Shown piece after piece: positions 11,230 to 22,148 of a stretch of DNA of 64,000 nucleotides (the first letter of the stretch is position 1; each line of letters begins with the position of its first letter). Origin of the DNA: Microdochium bolleyi (taxonomy: Eukaryota; Ascomycota; Sordariomycetes; Xylariales; Microdochiaceae); contig KQ964277.1 of assembly GCA_001566295.1 (NCBI GenBank), positions 1-64,000 of the forward strand. The letters run 5' to 3'. A model generated the notes under the pieces. That model saw only the letters and a program-made list of their open reading frames with translations, did no database searches and was not told where the DNA came from. The translations under genes were made by a program, and so were the position numbers.

Positions 11230-11535
11230 GATAAGGTGCCGTCGTTTGGGTGTGTCTGTTTTATTTGTAAGGGCAGTCATTCGTGCATGCAACCGTATGG
11301 AGCAAGGACTAATGCAGTTTTGACCCAGCTCTAAACAGGCCTTTTAATATTCTTTGTGATTGAACGTTGCTGCCTTTGGTGCACATGTGCGCTGTCTGCT
11401 ACGCTGACAAATGCCAATTCATTCTGTAGATTTGTAAGTGCTCGTATGGACATGCACTCCACCTTTGACCTATCTTTGTACACGGAGCTAAGATCCTTGG
11501 CGCGTGATAAGATTGTTCTTCTTTCCTCTTAATGA
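11230..11535. other. Intergenic spacer (about 300 bp)
   Basis: Upstream of the 144-residue gene and downstream of the MAPEG gene. Nothing recognised; it is expected to hold the promoter of one and the 3' end of the other. Confidence 0.5.
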
Positions 11536-12124
11536 CTACTGTAGGCCAGCAAGGACAAACATCGACATGATCATCGAGATTCCGACCGTCCATACCTTTG
11601 TCCGCATAGGCACTGATTTGTAGCCGAGCTTCTCTGTGCCCTGGTACCAGATGAAGACATACGTGTACAGCACGCGACTGGCGATCCATCCAACCGACAG
11701 CAAGTTCATCGTGCGGGTTGGTACACCAGCCGCATTTCCAGCCGTCACGGCAGCGGCGAAGAGGGGGAGTGCCTCAAAGCCATTCGCGCAGCAGGCCTCG
11801 GCGCGCATCAGTTTCCCACGGAGCTGGCATTGAAAACGTTAGCAATGAATTCGACAATGCATCGGCTTGGTGGTGCCTACTTCTTCGTCCATCTCGGCAT
11901 TCTTCAGGGCATCGGCGTGACCCCTGGGGTTCTTCTTGTCGAACAGCTTCCTGCCTGGGCCGGAAATGCCAGAGATGTATCGCGCTGAGAGTGGCAGGAT
12001 GAGCGCAGGGATGACCTGCATGGGATGAACCTCATCAGCAGGTAGCGCGCATCTTGAGACCAGGCTCACGCACCATGAAGTAGGAAATGTTCCTGTCAAG
12101 GCCAATGTTGAACACGGAAGCCAT
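11536..12124 (-). CDS. MAPEG-family membrane protein
   Basis: Three exons: 12124-12074, 12015-11881 and 11823-11536, joined by 58 and 57 bp GT-AG introns, giving 157 residues. The sequence matches the membrane-associated eicosanoid/glutathione metabolism family: an N-terminal amphipathic start, helix 1 (VIPALILPLSARYI), a conserved basic loop (NPRGHADALKN), the family core RAEACCANGFEALPLFAAAV, and two further helices ending FVLAGLQ. Four membrane segments in about 150 residues is the usual size. Fungal members are microsomal and mostly uncharacterised; glutathione transferase activity is possible but not shown. The Arg and Glu-Ala core that binds glutathione in family members is present. It is transcribed divergently from the GH3 gene across about 1.5 kb. 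Confidence 0.88.
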
Positions 12125-13364
12125 GGTGAATGTGCTTGAGCGTCACGTAGATGCTGCAATGGCGTGATCGTTGCTTGCGTTGCTGACTGCTCCAGTGGTG
12201 AAAGGGGCTGTTGCTTGCGTGATGATAATGCCAGGAGGTTGGGAAAAGCAGAGTGAGTCCTTGTCTGGCGAGATTTTGCACTCGTCGCGGAGTGGAGCTC
12301 ACGTGTTTGAGACCGTCGAGTCATTCTTGCCGCCCAGCCTTTGTCATTAGGCGCCGAGGCATGCTCGGCAGGGGGCCACATGTCAGGGTCTTCTCGTTCG
12401 GGCCTGGCGCGGGGTCATCCTAGCGCACATCCAACCCTTACTATCCAGACTGAGTTGGCATTCACCAACGCTTTAGACCTAGCACTCCTTCCACGCCGCC
12501 GTCGACACCCTGCACCTCCATGGCCGAGAGTCTTGAACTCGGCAGTTACCTCACAATGTTGAGTTCAAAACTGGCTTGAATACCCCAGCACTAGACGAAG
12601 GTATGTAGCTGTGCTCATGTGACGAGATTAGAGACAGCCTGGACTCCAATGGTTATGGACGGCCCTTTGAGATCAGGGTCATGGAACAAGATACCCAAAT
12701 TTGAAATGTTATTCTCACTGCCAACGGCTGCTACAAATCCGACTTTGCGGGTCGCACATCCTGCGGCCATGCGGTCAGAGGCGGGATCAGAGTGTTTCTA
12801 CCACCTAATGCCGTACTACTGGACTGGCAATACTTCCATAACATGAAACATAGCTGACATATGGCAGTCAGAGGTGGAACGGCTCGGAGCACCTGCCCCG
12901 CGACCTCTGACGCCTGCCTGGGCTCGTCCCACCACAGGGCATAGGGAACTGCAGCTCGCCTGCTCCTCACGATCTTCAGTGCCTTGATCTCATTTCGCAT
13001 TCGCTTGTTCCTAGCTGTGGACGAAGTCCTCCTCATCGATACCGCAATAGTATCTTTGATGGAATTAAGGCTAGTTGCGGAGATGACTAGGGCAGCTGTT
13101 AGTGCATACGTTAACTGTGACCAGCCTTGGTATTCCAGATAATATTACTCGTGGTTGTGGAGAGCTATTCCGGTGGGATGTGCTCGAACGGGTACAGAGG
13201 GACCACCAGGCCAGGATGGGACAACGGAGTTGCCTAACTACGCCCATCGGCCCACCGACAATGCTTCCCATCGATTGTGCTGTACGATTGCTTTCTTCCA
13301 AATGTGAAAGAACTCTCAGATCCAGGGGGGCGGCGATGGCGCCGCTGCCGGGTTCAATCATTGT
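12125..13364. other. Intergenic region between MAPEG and GH3 genes
   Basis: Contains the promoter of the MAPEG gene and the distal promoter of the beta-glucosidase gene. Short frames on both strands look non-coding. No tRNA or repeat recognised before the G tract at its right end. Confidence 0.5.

Positions 13365-13396
<32 letters not shown>
13365..13396. repeat. Homopolymer of 32 G
   Basis: An uninterrupted run of 32 guanines ending 187 bp before the start codon of the GH3 gene and 7 bp before the first CGG-N5-CCG site. Runs of this length are prone to slippage and can form quadruplexes. The exact length may be unreliable in the assembly. Confidence 0.9.
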
Positions 13397-13398
<2 letters not shown>

Positions 13399-13403
13399 GG
13401 CGC

Positions 13404-13427
13404 CGGAGAACCCGGCCGGCATTCCCG
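13404..13427. promoter_or_regulatory. Two CGG-N5-CCG palindromes upstream of the GH3 gene
   Basis: CGG-AGAAC-CCG at 13404-13414 and CGG-CATTC-CCG at 13417-13427, 157-180 bp before ATG 13584. Inverted CGG triplets with fixed spacing are the standard target of dimeric Zn2Cys6 factors. The 14-mer CGCCGGAGAACCCG (13401-13414) recurs exactly at 24113-24126 in the promoter between the FAD monooxygenase and the first rhamnosidase. A regulatory role is inferred. Confidence 0.55.
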
Positions 13428-13583
13428 CGGTCTCTGCCATGGACGATCTACCTCCAACACGTGCTGTGGTAGGCGATCCTTGTTGCACGTGGGCAATATC
13501 AATGGCACAGAGCCAGATCATTATCGCCGAGTTGGCCTTGATCAGATGAGTTTACAGGAAGCGCATTGCATCCCCGACACACA

Positions 13584-16231
13584 ATGGCAAACGTCGCGCT
13601 GCTCCCCCAGCTCACCCTTGACGAAAAAATCTCCCTCTTGTCCGGAGATACTTTCCGTTCAACTCCTGCAGTACCCCGTCTCGGCATCAATGCCCTCTGC
13701 GTAGGTTGTCTATCCGGCCCTTGTTCTTGGGTTCTCTGAGCTGACCATCCACAGACCAGCGATGGAATCAATGGCGTACGTCCGGCCGCTCATGACAGTG
13801 AGATGACAACGGCATGCTTCCCCAACACGACATGCCTGGCTTCAACATGGGATGCAGATCTGCTGGGGCGCCTTGGTGAACGTCTCGTTCACGAAGCGCA
13901 GATGAAGAGCTCCCAGCTCGTCCTTGGACCCACGATCAACATGCACAGAGATCCACGAGCGGGGCGCAACTTCGAGTGCTTCAGCGAAGACCCGCTGCTC
14001 TCTGGCCAGCTCGCCGGTGCCATTGTCAATGGTATTCAGGCTGGTGGAGCTGGTTCAGTACCCAAGCACATCGTATGCAATGACGCGGAGTTCATGCGCC
14101 ACTTTTACAACGTCGACCTGTCCCTCGACTCACGCGTCGCCCGCGAAATATATCTAGCAGCATGGCAGCACCTCTTGCGCACATCAGACCCTGTTGGTCT
14201 CATGACAGCGTAAGTCAGATTCAGAGCACAAGATGCAACCATAGGCACAGGGCTGACTCGCACGTTGCCAGATACAACAAGGTGAATGGTCAATCTTGCT
14301 CGGAAAACCAACGTCTGATAGACATCGTGCGCAACGATTGGGGCTACAAAGGGTTCTTCATGTCTGACTGGTTCGGCACCTACAACACTGTCGCGCCGCT
14401 CAAGGCTGGACTTGACTTAGAGATGCCCTTTCCGGTGCAGCGGGGTGCAAGACTCAAGGCTGCTGTAGAGAGCGGGCAGGTCCGTGTGGAGGACATCGAC
14501 GCGCGCGTCAAAAAAATGCTCGAGGCGCGCGACCGCACGAACCTCAGCCATCGATACGAGCAGGAGTACTCGGAGCAAATCCCCGAGACCATGAAAGTGG
14601 CTCGCGAACTGGCAGCAGGTGGCATCGTTCTGCTCAAGAACGACAACCAAGCCTTGCCAATCGCCACTGACACCGAATCGTTCCAACGAACAGCAGTGGC
14701 TGTCATTGGAGAGTTCGCCCAGAGACCCGTGGTTACTGGCGGTGGAAGCGCCTCTTGCAATCCACAATATCTCATTCCGCCCGTCGAGGCGATCCGAAAA
14801 GCCCTGGGCAGCGATCCCAACTCGACAGACCGTGTCCAGTACTCCGCAGGTGTGCGGACGCGACGCATCATCCCAATGGCATCAGCCGCACATCTACAGT
14901 CCGACAATGGCAATCCCGGCATAACCGTACGCTACTATAACGATGAAAAACCGCACACACCAGTGTACGAAGAGGATCTCGAGAAGGCGACCGTGTGGAT
15001 GTTCGGCCACTTCAAGCCTGGACTTCAGGTTCCCGGCTCACATCTCGTCCTGTCGACCAGGCTTACCGCGCCAAGCACAGGGTCGCACACCTTCGCGGTC
15101 CGTGCCACGGGGGCATTTACCCTTGAGCTGGATGGCAAGGAGGTCTTGGCAGGGCAGCAGCCCGACGTTACCCCAGAGCAAACACTGTTCAACCACGTCC
15201 GTCTCGAGTCTCGGTGCGAGGTACCACTCACAGGAGGGCAGGCCTACGACATCAGGTTGACAATGAAGTCGCGGGACAAACTAAACGTGGGGGAGCCAAC
15301 GCCATATGCAGTGACGCTGTGTTTTGAAGAGCACCTGGACGAGCAGGCCACCATTAACGATGCGGTCCGGATTGCTCGGAACATCGACACGGCCGTTATT
15401 TTCGCTGGACGGGATGGCCAGTATGAGTCAGAAGGGTTCGACATGGAGTCCATCAAGATGCCCGAGAACCAAACACGGCTCATCAGGGCTGTCGCCGCGG
15501 TGGCGCAAAGGACAGTCGTTGTGCTGCACTCTGGCAATCCAATCGATGTCAGTGCTTTCATCGACGATGTCGACGCCGTGTTGGCGGCTCATTTCTATGG
15601 CCAGGAAGGGCCGAACGCACTGGCCGACATTTTGACTGGCAAGGTGAACCCCAGTGGACGGCTGGCGACCACCTGGCCCAAGAAGCTCGAGCTTACACCG
15701 AGTTTCCGCAACTTTCCTGCCAAGAAAGACGCCAACGACCACTATACGATTAGATACGAGGAGGGCTTGCAGCTGGGCTACCGTCATCCTGATCCTACCT
15801 GGGTACAGTGGCCTTTCGGTCATGGCCTCTCCTATACGGACTTCTCGTACGCTAATCTCACCACGACGATAAAGAAGACGCCGGCATCGGAAGGGCAATT
15901 TTTGTATCGACTTGTTTGCACCGTGTGCATTACTAACTCGGGCCCCGTGGCTGGACATGAAGTCGTGCAGGTCTATATCACCCCATGCTCAACCAGCCAG
16001 AGCTCTTCGACCTGGCGGCCACAGAAGGAGTTGAAGGGATTCTCCAAGGTTCTGCTGCAGCCAGGAGAGGCTCGAGTGGTTACTGTTGAGATGGACCTGA
16101 AGGCAGCCTGCAGCTACTGGGATGAAGACCGGGTGTCTTGGTCGTTGGAACGAGGGACATATGGCCTGGCTGTGGGTCAGCTGCGGGCGTCGTTTGAGGT
16201 GGAAGAGAGTGCATCCTGGAATCATTTATAG
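13584..16231 (+). CDS. GH3 beta-glucosidase with PA14 domain, no signal peptide
   Basis: Three exons: 13584-13700, 13755-14209 and 14272-16231, with 54 and 62 bp introns and 843 residues. Order of parts: N-terminal GH3 barrel with LTLDEKISLLSG, TSDGINGVR, GPTINMHRDPRAGRNFE, a KHI-x-ND motif and FFMSDWFG, whose Asp223 is the expected nucleophile; the alpha/beta sandwich; a PA14 insert (about 400-545, starting GITVRYYNDE); and a C-terminal fibronectin-III-like domain (HEVVQVYI). This architecture is that of the fungal bglF/I/K type of beta-glucosidase. It hydrolyses terminal beta-D-glucosyl residues. The start MANVALLPQ is not a signal peptide, so a cytosolic enzyme is likely. In this cluster it could release glucose from flavonol 3-O-glucoside after rhamnose removal. 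Substrate choice is inferred from context. Confidence 0.93.
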
Positions 16232-16951
16232 TTGAAACAGCAAGATCACTTTGACCAAGAACTATCCAAAGAATTGGTATAAACACCCGTATGCTCATCA
16301 AAAGCACTGAGATCCACCGAGGATGCTCTTTCTTGTCAGTCTACCTCGTGTTTCTATGGGCTGCTTGTTCCCTGAGTTTACCATGTCTAGGCAACGTCAT
16401 AGAAGGATGTCATTTGACAGGTGCCAGCACCTTACCCTGCAAACGATCGGGTCAGAGGTCTAGAGATGTGTTGAGGTCCAGGTACAAGTTTGGTGGTTTC
16501 GGCTTCTCAGATGTCGTTGACTCTGTCTCAAACTTTCCGATGTCTGGAACAGCGTTGGAGAGTGCACTAGTTTAGAGTGTGGGGACGGCAATTCCGTGAC
16601 CACGCGGCTTGCATGAAGATATGTGAGCACCGGCATTGCCCTAGGAACCTGAGTCTGGATCTGGGCGGATCAGGTCCGGGAAATCCGGGCCTCCCACACC
16701 AGGAGCCTGGTGCAAGTTGCGGCCGAAGTTTCAAACCCCGGACCCCAGACCCCAGACCCCGGATTTGCAGACCCCCGAGCTCAACAGATATTCAGCGCTC
16801 ACGATAAATATAACTGGTTCAGGGTCCCCTTTTCATACCAGCAGGCCCTGCAGCACTTCTACACGGAGTACAGCCCAAATTGTGCTTTCTTTAGCTCAAG
16901 GTTCCCGTATCAACCCCATCTTCCGACATCTTATCCAGAAACGTCGAAACC
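16232..16951. promoter_or_regulatory. Promoter region of MFS permease 1 with a CCGG-N5-CCGG site
   Basis: The 720 bp between the GH3 stop and the permease start hold CGG-GAAAT-CCG at 16677-16687, flanked by C and G to make the extended palindrome, 264 bp before the ATG. A short GACCCCA/CCCCGGA tandem stretch follows at 16735-16770. The first half includes the 3' end of the beta-glucosidase gene. No coding frame seen. Confidence 0.5.
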
Positions 16952-18713
16952 ATGTCTCCCGGCGCCACAGAGACCGCGGTGGGCGATGCCAAGGCTAACG
17001 CCTACCACAACGAGGCTGTTGTCGAGGAGATTGATCGAGAGCAGACTCCGTGGCAGTGCCTGAAGCAAAATCCCAAGATCGTTCTCTGGTCTCTCTTTGC
17101 CAATCGTAAGTTCAATTCGGATCCAAAAACCGGTGTGATTGTCCCGAAGCTCTGCTAACAACGTCATGCTGCAGTCGGAATATGTCTTGTTGGCTACGAA
17201 AACCTTGTCCTCTCAGTTTGCCTTGCCATGCCAGCATTCCAGTGAGTGGCTATCAGTCATCCTTTTCTGACTCTCACATGTTCGAGAGATGAGTGGCCAT
17301 ATGCTAACCAAATCCTTTTTCTCCTCAAGGATGACTTTCGCCGAGCTGGTCAATGGCATTCCTACAATCCCTGCGCATTGGGTTTCGTTGTGGAACGCAA
17401 CCTACAACTTGGGAATGATGCTGGGTTCACTAGCGGCGGGTATTGCCCAGGACAAGCTCGGTCGGAAGGTTGTGATGGCTCTTTCATGTGTGCTTGCAGC
17501 CGGAGGCATCGCCGTTGCTTTCACTGCCGCGACATCGCCGCACTTCCTCGGCAGCAAGATCCTGACTGGTTTTGCTGTGGGCATGCTCCAGACTGCTACG
17601 ACCACCTATGTCTCTGAGATTGCACCCCTCCCCATGCGCGGCATTGCCCTGTCAGCCAACATCATTATGCTGGTAAGTGTGTCGCCATTCGCTCTATATT
17701 CAAGCTGGCTAACACTCTGCCTGTAGAACCTCGGGCTTTTGATCGCCATCTCTTCCACCTTCTCCCGTGTCGCCATCATGGATCCCATGGCATACAAAGT
17801 CCTCTTTGCCGCGGCCTGGGTGTTCCCCGCCGTGATCGCAATCGGCCTTCCGTTCATGCCTGAGTCTCCATACTGGCTCACCATGAAAGGCCGCACAGAA
17901 GACGCTATCCGTTCGCTCAAGCGCCTCTCTGGACCCCATGAGGACATCAACGCCCGTGCGGCTCAGATAGACGCTACCATCGAGCACGAGCGGCAGCGAT
18001 CCGCTGTCAGGACCTCCTTCCTGGAGTGCTTCCGCGGCTCCAACCTACGCCGCACCATGGTCATCCTGATCTGCATGTACATGCCACAGGTCTGCGGTGC
18101 TGTGCTCTCGTCAAACGCCCCATACTTCCTCAACCAGACAGGCCTGGACAGCAAAACCGTGCTGCTGCTTACCCAGGTTGGCATCAGCGCCGGTGTCCTC
18201 TCCGCGCTTTTCAACATCTATTTCATGATGAAGTTCACCCGCCGCACATTGATGCTGTTCGGAGTCATCCTGTGCTCGCTCATGTACATGGTCATGGGCA
18301 TCGGTGCTGTCGTCCCCCGCTCTGCCAGCTCTCTCCTGACAATCGGAGTTGCGCTGCAGTTCACCTCCATCACGTACGGTCCGGCCATCGGCTCTTCCAT
18401 GGCTGTTGCCGGCGAGATCTCCGCCACCCGCCTGCGCGCAAAGTCCGTCGGCATTGGTTACACCTGGTCGTGTGTGGTCAGCATCGCTTGGACGATTGTG
18501 CTTCCTTACTTGTTCAACTCGGATCAGGCTAACCTCGGCGGCAACATTGGCTGGATCTTCTTTGGCATGGGCCTGATTATGCTTGTGTTTGTTTACTTCT
18601 TCGTACCTGAGACGAAGGGGCGGAGCTTCGATGAGCTTGACCTGTTGTTCGAGAAGAAATTACCTGCACGCGCATTTCGACAGTACGATCTGACTGCCTC
18701 CGGTCGGGTCTAA
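16952..18713 (+). CDS. MFS sugar transporter (permease 1)
   Basis: Four exons: 16952-17105, 17175-17241, 17330-17672 and 17727-18713, encoding 516 residues with about 12 membrane segments. Sugar-porter marks are present: DKLGRKVVMAL in the loop between helices 2 and 3, PESPYWLTMKGR after helix 6, and PETKGRSFDELDLLFEKK at the C-terminus. The closest overall feel is to fungal hexose/alpha-glucoside permeases; the long hydrophilic N-terminus (TPWQCLKQNPKIVLWSL) is usual for that group. It should import a sugar or glycoside by proton symport at the plasma membrane. It lies between GH3 and the bicupin, so rutin, isoquercitrin or the released sugars are candidate substrates. Substrate is not readable from sequence. 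Confidence 0.92.
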
Positions 18714-19158
18714 ATATTGTACGACTGAGATCAAGAAGAATAGTAGTTGTAAGAATTCTCACGGAACAGATGTTTGCGTGGCGCTGTAGTCCCCTCGTGG
18801 AAAGTCTTGTTAACGAGGGAAAGTCAATTTAGTCGTGCTGTTATATTTCTCGACGAAGTCTTTCTGCCACGTCATGTTTGTGTGTCAACCTCTGTGTTCG
18901 ATGTGAATGCTAAACATTCTTGTCCAGAACTCTTTTGAATTTATAATTTCTACGGAAGTTGATTCCCGATGGTGTCGGACCCGGATATTTGGGTTAGGCC
19001 TCGTCGGTTACGTTTTCGACTCCATCACATGGCAGGTCATGAGAAGTAAGACGATAACGATCAGGAGACGTGCACCTAGAACAATCAATTCCCCATGACA
19101 GTCATCGGGACAAAATGGGCCGGGTTCTCAATACTCTCGCTGAACGTGGAAGTGTCCT
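18714..19158. other. Convergent intergenic region
   Basis: Space between the 3' ends of the permease and the bicupin gene. AT-richer than the flanks. No gene or repeat seen. Confidence 0.55.
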
Positions 19159-20291
19159 CTAAGCAACCAATGCCGCGCCAGCCGCATGACAGAACTCTCC
19201 TAGCTTGGAATTGTCCCACGCGGCCACTTCATCGGGCAGCACAGCCCCTTTGTACGGTGTGCCTGCCGTGCGAATGATCTGCTCAATGCCGGGCCCATTT
19301 GTGAAGGTGATGGCGCGAACATAGCGGCTGCCGAAATCGAGCGAGAATGTCCGTCCCGCCGCCACAAGCACTGTCTGTCCTTCTCTGACCTCGCTCCATG
19401 GCCCAACTCCCTCGCCCGCGAGCTTCACCTTGAGTACGCCTTCCTGGACACAGAAGCAATGCGCCACGTTGTCGAACCGCAGCCCACTTGTTGCGAATGG
19501 TGAGTTACCATAAACTTTGGACGATTCGATGCTCGAGATGGCAAATCTACCGCCGCACTGGTCGGCATGGATAAAGGGACGCGACATGACACCGCCCAGC
19601 ATCCACCGCGGACCAGTATTCGCCCGAAGAAAGTAAGGCTCGAGTGGCCCTGGTAGTGCGTTCTCCGTACCGTCCCAGTCTGACTCAGGGGGCGGACTGT
19701 AGTCTCTGACAAAGTGCACATCAAACTGGTCCTTGGCCGCCATGACCTTGGGGATAAGCAGTGATTTCAGATCTCTGTCGTCGTGCTCCGGAGCGATCAC
19801 GCCGGTGTACGTTTCGCTCACGTAGCGGAAGAAGTCAACCCAGTCTCCAGGTGCGACGAGTCCCAGCTGTTCGCTGTGCGGGCCGAGAATCTCAGGGTTG
19901 TGGATGATTTTCTGCAAGAGACGCCCCGGTTAAACCTCTGAGACGGTCATGTGAGATAGTGGAAGGGAAGCGATGTGAGCAGACTTACAGGTGGGACGTA
20001 AGCAAAGTCTCCTGGTCCCAGCACTTTGCACTTGTCTCCGTTCCACAACCTCAGGAATCCCTTGGTAACAAGGAAGACATCGTGAGCTTCTGCATGCCAG
20101 TGGAAGCCAGGAGCATCGGAGAGCACAGCACCGCTTGAGAAGACAGCGATGCCGCCGTCAGTCTGCTTCGATGATGCGAGGATGCGGAACGTGCCTTTGC
20201 TTCCGGGAATAGAGATGCGCTCGCCTTCGAGCTGGTCGACGATGTAGCTGCTTCCGCGCTCCTCGGATGGGGTGTTGAGTAGGGGTAACAT
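19159..20291 (-). CDS. Quercetin 2,3-dioxygenase-like bicupin
   Basis: Two exons (20291-19989 and 19911-19159, 77 bp intron) give 351 residues with two cupin domains. The N-terminal cupin carries GFHWHAEAHDVF and PPKIIHNPE: His64, His66 and His105 align with the copper-binding histidines of fungal quercetinase, and Asp71 sits where the catalytic Glu is found. The following APGDWVDFFRYVSE matches the quercetinase stretch after the third His. The C-terminal cupin lacks a metal triad, as in the known fungal enzyme. Quercetinases split the flavonol C-ring with O2, giving a depside and carbon monoxide. Unlike the secreted Aspergillus enzyme there is no signal peptide. It shares a 479 bp promoter with the divergent hydrolase. 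An oxygenase acting on a related aromatic is the main alternative. Confidence 0.78.
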
Positions 20292-20517
20292 CGCGGTGGA
20301 TCTTGTTCGGGGCCTTGGTCAAGCAGCAAAGGGACGTGAGAGTTTTCAACCTTTGCAACAGGCGAACACTCGAAGGTCGGGCCTGAGACTCGTCCTTTTA
20401 CGAACGGAGTGACCGACGTGTTCGTGCGGAACATGCTTGACTTTCTCCGAGTCCGAGGCCGCCGCTTTGCGGGGTCAAACTCGCGGGGGGAAGTGCGGAG
20501 TGCTTGGGGCGGAGCAC

Positions 20518-20604
20518 CGGAAATACCGGGCAGCCCCAGAGCCGGCAATGCCGTCTGTGGGGTGACTCCGCAGTCCACTGACGCGTCTTCCACCGGGGAC
20601 TCCG
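20518..20604. promoter_or_regulatory. Three CGG-N5-CCG palindromes in the bicupin/hydrolase divergent promoter
   Basis: Sites at 20518-20528 (spacer AAATA, extended to CCGG-N5-CCGG), 20543-20553 (spacer CAATG) and 20594-20604 (spacer GGACT), spaced about 25 and 51 bp apart in the 479 bp between the two start codons. Position and number suggest a shared operator controlling both genes. The region is GC-rich, so chance matches are more likely than average. Confidence 0.5.
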
Positions 20605-20770
20605 CAGGACAAGGGGCGAAGCTGAGCTGGATTGGCTTTGCGAGGGAGGACGGGACGGCAGGCGCTGCCGACCAAGGACAGTCTTCTGGAGTCAATCAGC
20701 GACTTCTTCGTGCGAACAGATTCCGAGAGGACGGAGGCTCATCCAGGGCCCTGCCAACCGACCCTCGAGG

Positions 20771-21902
20771 ATGGCGACACGTCAAGCAGGTGTCCAGGCC
20801 ACTTTAACCCTGGTTTACAAGGTTGTTGACGGCCAAAACATTGACGTCGAGGTGTACCTGCCGCCAGCGAATCCCAACTATTCAGAGCGTGGCTACTGTA
20901 CAAGTACGATGACTACCAGGCGATGGGGTGTTGGCTGAGCTGACCAGTACATCTTGCAGTCATCGATATCCATGGTGGTGCTTTCATGCTCGGCCATGCT
21001 GGAATGATCAACAAGGACCAGATCCAGGACTGCCTCGGCCGTTCGTGGATTGTTCTCGTTCCCAACCATCGGCTGTGTCCACAGGTGAACCTCCATGAGG
21101 GCCCAATGCAGGATTGCAGGGACTTGCTGGCATGGATACGAGACGAGAGTGGGTTCGCGCAGGCCCTTGGGCATCACTTCAACAACGACTACCTGCTCGA
21201 CCAGGACCATGTCTTTGCCATGGGAACGTCGTCAGGTGGCACGCTGGCATTGAGTCTGGTCAGTGCCATTACATGCGCGACCTCTGCGCCCGGGTCATAT
21301 TCGAGCCTCAACTTGTGCTGACGACCACACCTTGCACCTAGGGCTTTGACGTGCCTCGACCCGTTGCCGGCATCTACGACATGTATGGGCCGTGCCATTT
21401 TACCCACGACTTTTGGACCACGCGGCTGCCTCATGTTGCGGACAAGCTACCACCTCACCTCACCAATGACTTCATCTCCCAAGTCTTCCGCGAGGACCCA
21501 GTGCCAATCAAAGGTGGCGTTTCGCTTGAGGGACAAGCTGGACCGGGAGGGGCGCCGAACTTTAGAGATCCCCGAGTCGGTTATGCCATGACGCAGATCG
21601 GTAACGGGACCGTGCTGGACGCAATTATGCCCAGCCGGGAATGGGACAAGGTCGACCCGTTGAGGAATATCACGCCTGCGTTTCCGCCCACATTCATTGC
21701 TCATGGACAGGAGGACAATATGGTCCCATTGAGCTTGAGCCACGACTTGCTCAAGGAGCTGCGCGAGAGTGGAGTTCGTTGCGATCTTGTGGAAGTACCC
21801 AACGAAGGTCACACTTTCGCAGGCAAAATGCAAGTTGGATCCTTGACATGGCAGTTACAGCGTCGGGGATTCGACTTCCTGGAGAGGTTGATTCGCAATT
21901 AA
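20771..21902 (+). CDS. Alpha/beta hydrolase (candidate depside esterase)
   Basis: Three exons: 20771-20897, 20960-21258 and 21342-21902, with 62 and 83 bp introns and 328 residues. It is a hormone-sensitive-lipase-type alpha/beta hydrolase: oxyanion-hole HGGAF (about 47-51), nucleophile motif GTSSGG with Ser133, candidate Asp267 in GQEDNMVP and His299 in NEGHTF. No signal peptide, so cytosolic. Members cleave carboxylic esters. Beside a quercetinase-like gene and sharing its promoter, a natural role is hydrolysis of the ring-opening product, 2-protocatechuoyl-phloroglucinol carboxylic acid, into protocatechuic and phloroglucinol carboxylic acids. That role is inferred from position; the fold and triad are read directly. 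Confidence 0.85.
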
Positions 21903-22148
21903 TGGGACATTCACGAATGTATCTACTGGAAACTGTACCTATCATCAATGTTGAAATGGGCTCCTTTTCCGACTAGCATGAATCCAGGTGTTGCAGTACC
22001 TTGGGTTAAGAAGCCCCCAGCAGCTCGCTGCTACTCAGCGGCACGTTCACATTGGGAGTCACTGGATGGGTTCTAGGCGTCGAAATCAATTTATCAATAA
22101 GGACTCAACCCAACGTTATACAAGGACAGTTGTCGTGATTCCAATACA

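Noticed and set aside
13277..13549. Open frames running through the poly-G tract (poly-Gly/poly-Pro)
   Set aside because: Homopolymer translation only; no conserved sequence on either side.
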